A stretch of DNA of 64,000 bases, taken from positions 1 to 64,000 of the forward strand of contig JASAND010012840.1 in assembly GCA_030248195.1 (NCBI GenBank), given 5' to 3'. Position 1 is the first letter of the stretch. Each line of letters opens with the position of its first letter. Both the position numbers and the translations under genes were made by a program. This document shows positions 35,200-61,104 of the stretch, piece by piece. The notes under the pieces are model-generated. The model saw only the letters and a list, made by a program, of their open reading frames with translations. It had not been told where the DNA came from and made no database searches. This DNA comes from Trissonchulus latispiculum. Its lineage: Eukaryota; Nematoda; Enoplea; Enoplida; Ironidae.

Positions 35200-36725
35200 T
35201 CTTGAACATTTGTGTGATGTGTTTCAGGTCCAATTCACTGCTCAGGATCACTTTTTCGTTAATGTGCACCGTCAGTAATTTCAACGGTAAATCTGGTTAT
35301 ACTGCACGTTATACCGTTCGATGCTTGGTAGCTGGCTGAAACTGGTGGGCAATGGTATCAAGTAAATAATAAACTTCTTCGATTCTATAGTAGATTTCCA
35401 ATCCAAATTCATATGCAATTTATGATCTTACGTACATTAGCTATGGCATTCTTACTCACGTTTACAGTCCGTTAGATGGAACTTATAACTGTTTTGTTTG
35501 ATTAGACGATAGAAGCTCTGAACAAATTTTTGTTTGTTTCTTCGCTTCATCAATTTACGATTTCATTTATTCATTTAATTTTAGCATTTGAAGGAAGACG
35601 GTTTCAATTGCCTTGCCTCCTCCAGTTTTGAACTGGGTCAGCCGCGCTATTGGGGGGTGCAGCACGTCCTCTTCTTCCTCGAATGTAATTTCTAACATTC
35701 TTTGCAAGCATTTAGCATTTTTGTTGTATGCGTCCGAGTATGTTAGAGTGTTGGTAAACTAAACATTATGCATTAAGCTTGTAACTGGCTTTGCGAAGCT
35801 CTTGTTTTTCACATTTTCACTTGCCGCACTAATTCAAAATCTGGCTTCAGAAATAATTATTCTTATTTACTTCTCAATTTTCTGGACCTCATGTCGGCGT
35901 AAACTGACTCAGTCATCAGAATATTTTTTATTTTAGGCATAATGCTGCTAGCTTATCCGAATTTGGAAAGGCTGCACTGGTTGAAGCTGGCTTGGTGTAC
36001 ACTTCATCCACTTCCCTCTCCTTCCTTCCAAACTCTCCATGTCGTCCTATCCCTTCTGTCCTCAGGAACAAATTTTAGTTATTCGTTGTATTGTATTTAT
36101 TTCGTGTGTTAGATTTATGTCTTGTTCATGGATTTGAATTTTTTATTCTTATTGTTGCTTGTTTATTGATGTTTTGTTTGGTTATTGTTAATTTATTGTT
36201 CGTTGGTTTAGTAAATTCGTGTCGCGTTACATTGTATCAATAGGAAACGTAGCGAAAGAGTTTGCTTTCTTCGGTGTAAGAGTTGGCATAATGGGTAAGA
36301 TATTCACAACGTTTCAACATGATGTTTGCAGTTTTTGCGCTATTCTATAGCCACAACAGAATGGTAAAAGTAAAAAATGTGGTTTTTAACACATCTTTGG
36401 CTCCTACTGCGGACTCCCTCAATTGTTACGTCTAAGTATGATATTAAACGATGCAGGGCACCCTGGTGCATATATTTACCGAGTTTCAGCCAAATCCATC
36501 CCGGGGTTAATTTTTCCGTTTCCAGTCCTTTTCCGCTTTTTGTACTGACCCCACATTTTATGCAATTGTATATTATTCCACACTACTTATTTTGCAAATG
36601 CAGTAACAGTCAACTATTTGTTCTGAACCGAAAAATAAAGATTTTTGTAAAAAAACTTTTGTATTAACATAATAAACAAGCCAAAATATTAAATAAAATA
36701 CCATTTTTGGTTTAGTTGACCTTTA
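35200..36725. other. Spacer, no gene seen
   Basis: Mostly AT-rich unique-looking sequence. I searched it for upstream exons of the CLYBL-like gene and found none. Confidence 0.35.
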
Positions 36726-36754
36726 GTGATTTCAGGCGGCCTACCTTATTTTTA

Positions 36755-37075
36755 ACTCGTTTAACCCCCGTGCAGAATCGAGGGTTAAAATTCAATGGGA
36801 AAAGTTGCTGCAGAGTTAAAGGGGTTAATTTTAACTCGCGCGCGAAAAGGGGCTGAGTTAAAATTAACTCCGTGGATTTTAACCCATTATGTGCGCGCGA
36901 ATGCAGGTAGAGTTAAACGAGTTAATTTTAACCCCTGTTCGCGCGAGCACCGAGTTAAAAAGCGTTTAACTCGTTTAACCCCAGCTAGTTAAAATTAACT
37001 CATTTAACTCTTTTAACCCTGGCGCGAAAAGGATCGAGTTAATTTTAACTCGTTTAACTCGCGCGCGAAAAGGCC
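36755..37075. repeat. GAGTTAAA/TTTAACTC word array with GCGCGC
   Basis: More than a dozen copies of GAGTTAAA, TTTAACTC, GTTAAAATTAAC and AGTTAATTTTAACT occur in both orientations. GCGCGCGAAAAGG is interspersed. The structure copies the word-array elements elsewhere in the window. I could not identify paired ends or a duplication. It lies about 350 bp upstream of the CLYBL-like exon. Confidence 0.7.
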
Positions 37076-37428
37076 CTAAGAGTGGCTGAGCAAATAAATG
37101 TGAAAATGTGAAATATGGCAATCTTTTGAGATGCATCGAATTTTAGCTTTAAATTAGGCACTGGATGGAGAAGCGACGGCAAAAATGACAAATGTTTACG
37201 CACCGGATTCAAGTTTCATGGTGGGCGCTAAAGACGCACCAAATTTCCTCCCTTCCTCCTCCAACACCCTTGCTTAGGTGTAGTGTACAAATAGTTAATT
37301 AAATTATGTTTGAAATTTGAAAAGAAAAGAGATTAATTTTTAATTACATTACAGACACCCAATTCGATTCGCTCTGGCTTTCTTCCTTAGTTTTATTTGC
37401 TTGCTTTGAATTGTGTTTGCGGTTATAG

Positions 37429-37612
37429 CATCCAACATCATTTGCCGGTGATTGCGGATGCCGTCGTTTTCGGCTCCGATGATTTCTGCGCTGACATTGG
37501 AGCGACCAGATCTGCTGGCGCCACTGAATTGCTCTATGCCAGGCAGAAATTCGTCGTCACCTGTAAAGCTTTCAAACTGCAGGCTATTGATGTCGTTTAC
37601 ATTGACTATAAA
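37429..37612 (+). CDS. CLYBL: CLYBL-like penultimate exon
   Basis: Acceptor GGTTATAG is followed by C plus 61 codons, ending at AAA before donor GTAAGA. It holds the FGSDDF metal-binding motif and the YARQK segment. Confidence 0.9.
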
Positions 37613-38104
37613 GTAAGATGGAAATCAAGTCTTGTTCGTGTGAAGAAGTGTTTTTAATCCAAGGCTGAGTGAGCTTTTTAAAGTATATATCCGGTTATGT
37701 GTCAGTAGTGGTTCACTTGGAGTGGAAAAAGTATTTACTGGTGTTTACTGTTTGTACGAAAAGAATTAAGTTAAATAATAGCTTAGTTTGAGTAAGTTTT
37801 GTTACAACACAGACTTTGGTTGTTTCAGGATCTGAATGGGCTAAAGAAACAGTGCGAGGAGGCGGCCGCTTGGGGCTTCACCGGGAAACAAGTCATTCAT
37901 CCTTCGCAGATTCCGATTGTTCAGGAAACCTTCTTGCCCTCGGCAGAAAAGATAGACTGGGCCCGGCAGCTGATAACGGAATTTGAAGCTCACAAACAGT
38001 CGGGTCAGGGTGCATTCACTTTTCGAGATCAAATGATTGACATGCCCCTACTGTTACAGGCAAAGAATATTGTTCAACTGGCGGAATCTGTATTAAAGAA
38101 ATAG
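37429..38104 (+). CDS. CLYBL: Citramalyl-CoA lyase-like (CLYBL), last two exons
   Basis: The coding parts are 37,429-37,612 (phase 2 start, donor GTAAGA) and 37,829-38,104 (acceptor TTTCAG, stop TAG). Together they give the C-terminal ~152 residues of the HpcH/HpaI aldolase/CitE family. Visible family motifs are FGSDDFCADIGA (metal and substrate site, Asp where human CLYBL has Glu), ELLYARQK, AIDVVYIDYK and GFTGKQVIHPSQI, then FTFRDQMIDMPLL near the end. The human enzyme is mitochondrial and splits citramalyl-CoA into acetyl-CoA and pyruvate, in itaconate clearance. The remaining N-terminal exons are absent from the 37 kb upstream. Either the preceding intron is very long or this is a fragment. 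The reading frame itself is undamaged. Confidence 0.9.
37829..38104 (+). CDS. CLYBL: CLYBL-like terminal exon
   Basis: Acceptor GTTTCAG is followed by 91 codons and TAG. It begins DLNGL, carries GFTGKQVIHP and ends in two lysines. The size fits the family's C-terminus. Confidence 0.92.
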   Translation, partial: DLNGLKKQCEEAAAWGFTGKQVIHPSQIPIVQETFLPSAEKIDWARQLITEFEAHKQSGQGAFTFRDQMIDMPLLLQAKNIVQLAESVLKK

Positions 38105-39508
38105 TATTGTTTGATGATGCAGTAAATTAATGTGAAAGCTTTGTTGAAAATAGCATTACTTTTTTTGTAAGTGGCCCAGCATTATTGTGGTTCTCATTCG
38201 AGATCCGAAAAATGCTGCTCTCCGCAGACCGTTTCTAAATACGGACAAGAAGCGGAGAAGCGAAGACCATGGACAGAAAACATGGCCTCCAAGCCAGACT
38301 GCCGTGCGGTTATTTCAGTCACCCCCAAGGCAACTACAGTCGCCTGCTGACTGCAGTTGCCCCCGCCTGACAACAGTGACTAAGATGGCTGAAAGCTGTT
38401 GGGCTTGCTCGGTAGCCTTGGGTAAAAAAGAAATAGGCTGCAGAAAGGAGTCGGAGGAAGAGGGCGAGCACTCAGATAGGAAAGATGGGAAATGTCCGTA
38501 GGCTAGAAACTAAGGTGGCATTAGTGAATTTTGTTTTAAATTTTTGTGCAAAGTTAATTTATTGAGGTTAAGATACAATAAGATACAAACCCAGGGGACC
38601 TTTTTCACCCCCATACCTATCTCAAACTACGAGTAAACCCAAAGCTGAGCGGTTTAACTACCGCTCTACTGATTAGATTAGATTCAAATAATTGTAAAAA
38701 AACGTAACTCATCTGGATCCCTCCTGTATAAAATTACCGGCCATCCACAGTATTCCTTAGCTTGTCTCGGGAAAGTTCTTCATTGATATCTGTTTTGATA
38801 CAACATTTCCACAAGTTATCTATTTGTGGAAATTTGAAAAATCAGTCCACATTTGTTCCACTGTTAATCTTTGTCTGTATCTGAAGATTAAGCATAGACT
38901 TGACAAGACCATAGAAACTGTGGCGACATGATCAACTTAACAGGTGATACTGGACTTTCTGGAGAGACTGAATGTGAAGTGGTACCGTGCAAACGACAGT
39001 GTCTATAATGTTGGTGGTTTCATACTTCACTCCAAACAATAACTCTATTCTTTTTTATATTCACTTCACATATATGTGTTGAAACTGACATTCTGCAAGT
39101 AGGTTCTTTAGCGTTAGGCAATAGTATACTACTGCAACTAATAGGTCTATAAAAACTACAGCATGCAGTAGGTTAACTTTACTCTAAACCTAGTCACTAT
39201 TCTTTACCGTCAATTTTTAAAAAAATTCTAAAATAAAACTTATCATCACCACCATCCTGCTTGCGTGACGGATCGTATCTACTCGTTTCAAATAGCATTA
39301 CTAAACCAAGAAAACTATTTTGTTGAGTCTGTGATGAGTAACAAGGTGTATCTTGATTTGTAGCCTTTCTATTTGGCTCACGATAGTGTAAGGTCAATAA
39401 ACGGACAAGACACAATCATATGGAGACAAGTGGAAGAGACACACAGACCGAATTAATTTAAACCGGTACAGTACATGTTTAGGGCACCGATTTTGAGTTA
39501 TTTCATAA
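38105..39508. other. Region downstream of the CLYBL-like gene
   Basis: This includes the probable 3' UTR. No AATAAA is close to the stop codon. I see no supported gene or repeat in the rest. Confidence 0.35.
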
Positions 39509-39516
39509 GCTGACAC

Positions 39517-42500
39517 TAGTGATGTGGATCGGATCGGATCGGCAGCCAAAATCAACTACCGATCCGATCCGGCAAATGGCGGGCGATCCGATCCGATCCG
39601 ATCCGATCCAGCCCCGGATCGGACCGATCCGATCCGATCCGACCATGATGTTAATTTTCAATTGTAGACACTTAAATTGCTATATTTTCCGATTTCCCCT
39701 TATTTTGTTTTGTAAAACTCTTCATCAAATCACCTGAATCAGTCATATTGAATAATTCTGAAAGTCAGTATCAGAAACTGCAGCTGCGGAATGATGTGTA
39801 GTCACTTTAAAAATAACGATTTGTTTTGTTTTGGGTATTTAAGATCTAGTGAGAACTACACAAAACACAGTGAGAAATGAGAACTATACAAGGAAAAGAT
39901 AAAATTGAAGAAACTAGGGTGTAAAACCAATAAATGTGCGTACCAACTTTGGTCGTTGTATAAGCAAGCAATGTACATGTTTTAACATCGTTCGGAAATG
40001 GAGACGTTCGACATGGAAAATAAATATACGGAAATTATATTATATAATATAATATATAATATAATAATGTATATAATATAATATTATTATATAATTTTAT
40101 TATATAAAACGGTTTTATGTACGGAAAATCTAAAATGTACAAAGGTTTGCTAAGATTTATGCACATTGAAGATTTAGTTTTTTCGTGATCAAATAGATCT
40201 GGTTCCGCGTCATATTCTTGCACTTACAACCATTTCAGCCAAAGAACACCCAAGTTTCGGGTTTTCAAAATGTAAATATTAAAATGCGCACGATATGGTT
40301 ATCATGTAAAAGCTCCTGACAATCTGAACACGTTTAATACAATACATCTAATACATTTCCCAAAATGCACTCGATTCCCAAATTCACGAAAACAAGGTTT
40401 TTCCGGATTTAAGTGTTTTCCATCACCAACAAGCCATGGGTCTTGACTCGAAAGGCCTTGACGAGCTGAACAACCTTCGTAATACAACTAGATCCCAGAA
40501 ATGACCCCTGTTCCCGAGATTCACAAAAACTTCCATCCATGAGTAGGGAACTCGAGAAATTGGAAGATTTTTAGATACGGTTCCAGCTCATAATTAGCTT
40601 TTAAATAATACCCTATCATTCAAATGCAAGTGCAAAAATATCACCTGGAACATCTCTATTTGATCACGGATACAAAATTTTGGAGAAATTAAAAATTTTT
40701 AATAAATTAAACAAATAATATTAAATATTGAATATTTTCAGTGATTCAATCCCGATATGCAGGTTGTTCTAAATTTCCAGTTCAGGACGATTCTAACAAG
40801 AAGACCCCCTAAAAGGGGATAGTTCTGCACAGGAGCAAAGACTACAAAATACCGATACTCTGTTGATGCGAGTTAAATTGTTATTTCACAAGGCAATGGA
40901 AATTCTGGATTTTGTTACGGCAACCTCAGCAGAAATTTGGGAAGCCGGATTGATTGTTTTATTTTTTTAATTACTCCCCACTCAGTTAGAAGCTGCCATC
41001 TTTCTCTTTCTTGAAAGCAACTTGAATTTGAGGTAAAACTGAGTAACCGCTCATGCAGATTACTCGAGGCAAGAGTATATAATAGGATCCGATTATATCC
41101 TATTATATACTCTTGCTCGAGGCAACTGTTAAGGCTGTGGTGGAACGCATCCTCGAAAGGATGCTTGTGGCCCAGTAAGATATCACCGAGGTTCGACTGC
41201 TCTGCTTATGCATGGCACTACTTCCATTGGCTAAACACATCTTCAGTTTAATTGCTTTTATTTTCCATTTAATATTCAAATCATCCTTTTGGAAATCCAC
41301 CAAAACTTTCAACTTTCCCAACCACCGTTATCTTTCACTTGCACCGACTAAAAACCAGCAGCGGCTAAGGAACAAAATTTATTTGTGCTTTTCTTTTGAA
41401 AATGGAGTTGTCGAACTGCAATCTCACGGCAATTCATATTTCTGGGAATTTTCTGCTTGCTTTAGTTTCCGCTGTAGAAATCACTTCATTACCCAATAAA
41501 CAAGAGGCACCGTTGCAGTCCACCTTTGCACGTCTGTCTTGTGAAATTCAGGTCAAAGAGGTTTGGTCGATTGCTTCTGGTACTATATATATTGCTAAAT
41601 CACTTTAAAGACTAAAGCTGTCCCTTTTTGAAGCAGTCGTATCGAATTTACTACAAGTTCATATATAATTATTAGCCCTTTCGTGACAGGATATTGTTAG
41701 AGTCAACGGTTGAAAGCGACCGGTTTTACATTTTCGGTTGCCGGTTTTGACTGGAATGGAAGCACATAAAAAGATGGGACCACACCAATCGATGAAGAAT
41801 TGATTGCTCTTCATTATTGAAAGGTCTCTGATGCACCCAAAAAAGTTAAGAGCCGTCAAATTTTGGAAAATTTGGAAATTCAGCGAAATTGTCACTGCTA
41901 AAATCAGCCATCAAATTTATCAATTTATCAAACTGTGGCGCCCTAACCTGGTGAAAAAGGACGCTGTGCTCAGTGACGAGAGCTGTATGTTTAGGCTGCT
42001 TCGACAAAAAGGTTTCATGGGTCCAATGATGTCTCATATGTGTTCCTTGGTCAAGAAAGGGTTAGAACAAGAATTGCCATGAAATTATGAACTAGTCAGA
42101 TAGACGGCTAACACAGAACTGTTCTGAGCTTTTCGAGACCTAATTTGCATAAATGGTGATGTTTATTAAAACTGTTTCCAAATTCAAAATTTGAAGGGGG
42201 GGCAGAGAAAGTATCAGAATGGCGAATGTGTGTGAAAGGGGGGTAGTAATAGAATTTAAATAAATAAAAGGCATGAGTATTTCTAATGACCTTACTAAAG
42301 CACGAGCCACAACTAAAATGGATAAAATTGCAATTGCTAAGCACCTGTACCCTTTGTAAATAGCAATTACTTTAGTTGGTTTGCCCCCTCCGGTTAGAAA
42401 AAAACAGCCCAGCAGTATACTAGGCCAATGATGAAAATATGGCAAGTTTGAGTAAAGATTTACTCCTCAGTGCAAATCATATATAATTTCCGCGTAAATA

Positions 42501-43150
42501 GTTCTGCCTCCAGGTAGAACAAAAAATAGATATTGTTGGGGCTTGCTCTGAAGGCATATGTAAGTTCGCAACACTACGACCAGTTTGGACACACCAATTT
42601 GGTCGCACAATAGCATATTCAAAAGTGCGTCCGGCGGATTTTTCAGGCTTTCCACTTCTCAGCAAACGCATTTTAGCGAAACATTCTCCTTCCAATTTCA
42701 GACAACGTTGAGAACTTTTAATCATACCACAATAAGTCACTCTCAGCGGTCAGCGTAACTGAATTTAAAAAGCGGAACAGACTATCCAAAAATTAATTAG
42801 CAGGAAATATTAGGGAACAATCCCATCCCATTGACTCTTTTTATATATGCGTATAAAAAATTTATTTACCCAACGGGAGAACATAAAACAAAAACATTAA
42901 CAACAGGAAATTCAACATTTGAACAAAACTCCAAAAAATTTGAAAAATTTCTAGGAAAAATTTTTGCAATTTTGCAAAAAAATTGGTAACAATTTTCAAA
43001 ATTTGCCTAATTTTCCGGATCGGCGATCCGGAAAAATCAAGCCGATCCGATCCGGCCGATCCGATCCGAAAATTTGTCGATCCGATCCGATCCGATCCGA
43101 CCCCGGATCGGTCGATCCGATCCGATCCGCCGATCCGATCCACATCACTA
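39517..43150. mobile_element. hAT-like element, GGATC word array (longest copy)
   Basis: Terminal TAGTGATGTGGATCGGATCGG and its complement are flanked by a perfect 8-bp duplication GCTGACAC (39,509-39,516 and 43,151-43,158). GGATC/GATCC arrays fill 39,526-39,642 and 43,015-43,142. At 3,634 bp it is the longest of the word-array elements. Its middle (about 40.5-42.7 kb) is absent from the copy at 3186-5275. Transposase would be expected in that middle, but I recognise no hAT motif there, only broken frames. It may be a decayed autonomous copy. Confidence 0.9.
41069..41115. repeat. Perfect 20-bp hairpin
   Basis: GCAAGAGTATATAATAGGAT (41,069-41,088) is exactly complementary to 41,096-41,115, with a 7-base loop. 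CTCGAG-like sequence lies just outside both arms. It sits inside the long GGATC element. It could be a recent palindromic insertion or a structural part of the element. Confidence 0.8.
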
Positions 43151-43158
43151 GCTGACAC

Positions 43159-44273
43159 AACGCCGATTGCCTTTTCCGTAAAATATTGTCAAGAAATTAC
43201 ACTTTTTGTATCGGCTAATAATAGGTACATATTCTTGTTACATACAATGATAATACTTCACATTCTTTGGTAATGGACCAGTCCGAGGCTAAATCGGAAT
43301 CTATTCTCGAAGCAGCACGTTACTATTGGTAGCACAAGCACAGCCCATGCGTTCATTAAGAAAAGAACCGTTGTTCAATATTGCTCAACTGTTTATCCGG
43401 CCACACAACTTCCACCCTGAGTGAGTACTACAGAACAATTTCTTTTTAGTTGGTCTGGGGGCAACTAGCAAGCACACGTGGAAATAGGAGGCTGCCAAGC
43501 TAACCTTACCGAGTAGTGTTTTGACCTATTTTTCCGCTCCGTCGGTTGGATTTACTCTACCCTGGATCATCCGGTCGACCAACAACAAGCATAAACCGAT
43601 TCTATCCTAGCCTATCCTAAGCCTTACACTAACGACAACATTTTTCTGAAGAAAAATATCTGTAGTTTTAATACTAATCAATTAGCATTGCACCAACTCC
43701 AGCACAGTTCAGGTTAGCCAATACAAAACAGTAAGTAATACACATTTTACTACAGTACCGTTCCGTTCAGTTCAAGATCAAACATTAAGAGGTAATCAAG
43801 GAATAACAACAAAAAAAATATCGACAACGTTCTATCTGCCACAACATACTTTGACTATACATAAATAAATAACACAGCACAGAGACAGAACAGACACATA
43901 CACATAATAAAAAAGTGGGCAACAAAAAATTAAGGCTGCAAACATTACACAACTTCCAAATGGCACAATAACCATACAGAGACAAGAGGACACCAAAACA
44001 ACACAAAATTTAAACTTAAGGGCGGAGTTAAGCATAATCAATTAATCAATCAAAATCTATGCTTACCGGGTGAAATTTTAAAATAGTGTCAACATGAAAC
44101 AGTTTCGTTGGTATCTGCCCTGTTGCAACTACCGACTTAAAGAAAGCTTAAACCCTAGCTTTTCACGTCTTGGACATTTCCCATATCACCTACCAACCAA
44201 TCACCATAAATTAAAAATGTTATCTTAAAATAAAGCAATATTAAATAAAATCTCAGTATAGACCAACATTAAT
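43159..44273. other. 3' flank of the SEC14L gene
   Basis: Downstream on the minus strand, this probably includes the SEC14L 3' UTR. I see no canonical AATAAA soon after the stop. No other gene is supported. Confidence 0.35.
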
Positions 44274-57851
<13,578 letters not shown>

Positions 57852-57974
57852 CGTTAACAATTTAAGTACGCATACAAATGTTGAGATTATGCCGACTTTT
57901 CAAATCGTCAAATCTAAACAAGAACAAAAAGTGTCCCGTAGCATGTAAAATACATATATATAAACAGAGTATTT

Positions 57975-58330
57975 TTTAGGGATTTTTTTCGGGGGGGGGC
58001 TTCCCGGGGGGGGAGAGAAATTTTCAGGGGGGGGAAGATTTTTTGCAAAAATGAGCCAAAAAATGGTATTTTTTTGGCGTATTTTACATGGTGAAACGTA
58101 AAAAGTTCTCAAAAATGCCAGGATTTAAGCTTAAAATGGCTATTTTTACGAAAAAATCTCCGGCGAAGCCGGACAATTTTTGAAAATTTGCCTATTTTTG
58201 GCAAAAATTTGGGCCTCCAAAAAATCCGGGGGGGGGAAGCAAAAATCCCGGGAGGGGGCGATTTCGGGGGGGGCAAGCATTTTCGGGGGGGGAGGTCAAT
58301 TTCGGGGGCCCTGTAAAAAATACCCTGTAT
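57975..58330. mobile_element. G/C-homopolymer family member upstream of SEC14L
   Basis: Runs of 7-9 G surround a CTCCGGCGAAGCCGG hairpin near 58,158. It lies about 125 bp upstream of the SEC14L start codon, in the likely 5' flank. Borders are approximate. Confidence 0.5.
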
Positions 58331-58563
58331 AAATACATAAAATGTATATATACGTATACGTTACACTAGCGGATCCAGAATTTGGTGACGGGGATTAAGG
58401 TAAAATGTGCCCCCAGGCGTTGACGAACTTTTTGGTTTTGCAATAAAATTGGTCTTCGGATCTTTAATCGTATTCATTTGAAGAACTAAGAAAATATTGT
58501 AAAATACTACACAGTTTTAGGCAAAAATAGTAATTTTCTCCGAAAAATCGATTGCATTTCAAG

Positions 58564-60664
58564 TAGAGATGCACCGGGGCCGCCACTACCCTGGTCGGGG
58601 CCGGAGCCGGGACCTCATCGTGGCCCCGGTACCGGGGCCGGAGCCTGGAAATTGGGGGTCTAAATCGAAAATTTTCGAAAATATCAGGGCAGCTGCGCGG
58701 CCATTCCCAGAAAAAAGGAATAAAAAAGGAATTTTGAAACAGAAAAAAGGAATTTTTCAATGAAAACTAGCAATGATAACAAACTTTACAGGCAAGTTTT
58801 TGACACTGTTGTACATTAGTTTTCTCTCTTGTAACGTAGCTCACTATTAAGAAGCCGTTTCCTGTGACTAACACGAGACAGTTATAAAAAGGACCTTGAA
58901 TCTTTCCCGTAATTCCATATCACCGCACCCAAAGCCCAAACCAAGTTGCATGGCTTCAAGGTTATTGGGTTGACCAAATGTGTTCACGTGATTTTAGTAG
59001 GATGCTACCAAAGGCTCAGATTTTTCAATAGGAAAAGTTTAAGTTTTCCGAACAGTTGAAATTTTTTTTGAAACATTTAGTGCAGAAAACATGTTTCCAA
59101 AAATTTCGAAATGGCTTGAGAAATTCTCGAAGTTCTCTAATAATCCAGATTTAGTATTTATAATGGAATAAGGGAGTAAAAACATAAATTCCGCTAAATT
59201 CGCACACATTCTTGCAATCGAGCCTATTTTGGGCATATATATAGAAAAAAACAAAAACCAAGGCAAAAACCTAGCGCTTTCCCGCAACAATTTTTCCTGG
59301 AAGTTTGTCGATACAATTGAAAGAGAAACTCCTACCAAAATGACGCATGGCTAACACTAGAGATGAGCACGGGCCGGATTTTTTCGGCCCGGCCCGCTCC
59401 AAGATTCGGCCCGGCCCGGCCCGCCAAAAGAAAATTTCCAACATTTTACGAACAATATTATTTCAAAGGCTCCAATGCAATATGGAATATGGAAACGCTA
59501 AATTATGCTACAAAATGTTAAATTTTGCTGTAAAATAGCCAGAATGAGTAGATATTTAGCTAATTTTAGCGATTTTAGAACATTTTCTATAGTCGATCTG
59601 GCCCGTTTCGGCCCGCGCCGGCCCGCAGTTATAAAATTTTGTCGGCCCGGCCCGCTAACAAATGGACGTCGGCCCGGCCCTGCCCGGCCCGGCCGAAATG
59701 CTCATCTCTAGCTAACACAGTTTATTTTTAATTTTTAACTTTAACCAATTTAAATTTTTAAAATTTTCTTCTCTAAAAATGTGTTCCAATTGTAAAGAAC
59801 ACATTTTGGAACAGAAACTATGTATTATATATATATATATAAGAACATCGATAGAAATGGTGTCTAGTTCTCGTTGCGATAACTTAAGAAACTTTTCAAG
59901 ATTGTCAACGATAAAAAAAGAACTTAAACTAAATGACCGAAACGTTTAATCTGAAAAACCTAAGGATCTGAATAAGAATTTGAAACATTTTAGGATTTCT
60001 AAATTTTAAATTTATTAATTAAACTACATTTTATCATAGCCTGTGTATACGTACAGCAACGTAGTGAGAAGCTTAAATTGGTTTCTGGACTCTGAAAACA
60101 ATAGATCCTTGATTAGACCATAAAACTTTGCAAGCCATACTGATCAGAACTCAAATAAAGCCCAACACCAACCCACGCCCACTCAAGTAAAATATATATA
60201 TATATATATATACTTCCAAAATCAAAAAAGAACTTTAAAATTAAAATCTAAACCCCGGCGAAGCCGGAAATTTTCGGAAAAATATAAGCAAAAATGTAAT
60301 TTTTGCCTAAAAATCTTTCAAAATCCTTCGTTTTTGAAGGTCAGTTAGAAAAAAGGAAATAAAAGGAATTTTGGGCGAAAAAAGGAAATAAAAGGAATGC
60401 CTCGAAAAAAAGGAAATAAAAGGAAAAAAGGAACCGCATCAGGCCTGAAATATATATTCGAAAATTATCTGGAAAATTTAAATTTTGCAATAAGTTTTTA
60501 CATACAAACACGTAACTATCGTTGTTTTCATTCATATCGGAGGGAAAACAAACGATTTGTAACACTTTTTGACTTTCGAAAACTCAAAAGTTTGGTCAAA
60601 AAATGTCAATTAACAAAATTTTGCTAATTTTTGGCCCCGGTCGGTACCGGGGCCTGCATCCCTA
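58564..60664. mobile_element. hAT-like element, GGGGCC array, with a nested element
   Basis: The ends TAGAGATGCACCGGGGCC and GGGGCCTGCATCCCTA are flanked by ATTTCAAG (58,556-58,563) and ACTTCAAG (60,665-60,672), 7 of 8 alike. GGGGCC/GGCCCC words mark both ends. AAAAAAGGAATAAAAGGAAT repeats lie near 58,705-58,760 and 60,350-60,435. The GGGCC element at 59,358-59,710 sits inside. No transposase frame is recognised. Confidence 0.85.
59358..59710. mobile_element. hAT-like element, GGGCC array (copy 2)
   Basis: TAGAGATGAGCA and TGCTCATCTCTA ends are flanked by a perfect 8-bp duplication GCTAACAC (59,350-59,357 and 59,711-59,718). The core is the reverse complement of the element at 1576-2031. It is 103 bp shorter, mostly because its GGGCC arrays are shorter. 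Confidence 0.92.
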
Positions 60665-61104
60665 ACTTCAAGCTTTTTCTTTATAAGTGAACGAAGCCAA
60701 AAGTATTTGCCTTTAATGAAACGCCTTCCAACAAATTTTCAGAACGGGCTTTTCCAGCATGTCGTAGGCAGTTGCCGAAGTTCGACACTTCGAAATGTGC
60801 TTAGACATTGCGAAAACTTTGTCCGGACGATGCTTTTGCGCAGTATGACTAGGCACTACCCGCGCAGTGTCTACCCCGCATTAGACACCTGCAAGAAATT
60901 TCATTTATCAGAGTAAAACGACAATCTATTACAAGAACAAAAAATGCTCCTTCGTCGCATATAAAATATATACATATGAGTCTTCGTACGCCGTCGTTGT
61001 ACATAAGCAAACACTAGCCTGCAAAATACATATGAGTTTCGTAGTGAGGCTGTCAATTAAGGAAAGCAAGTTGCAACCGATTAACATACGAGCCTGTCCT
61101 ATAA

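Noticed and set aside
38187..38501. Open frame downstream of the CLYBL-like stop
   Set aside because: Low-complexity basic and acidic residues, no family match, and no splice link to the gene.
41804..42082. Possible transposase in the GGATC element
   Set aside because: I could not find a hAT dimerisation, zinc-finger or catalytic motif; the frame is short and surrounded by stops.
43785..44041. Cys-rich hydrophobic open frames on the minus strand
   Set aside because: They lie in the probable SEC14L 3' UTR with no start context, splice support or family match.
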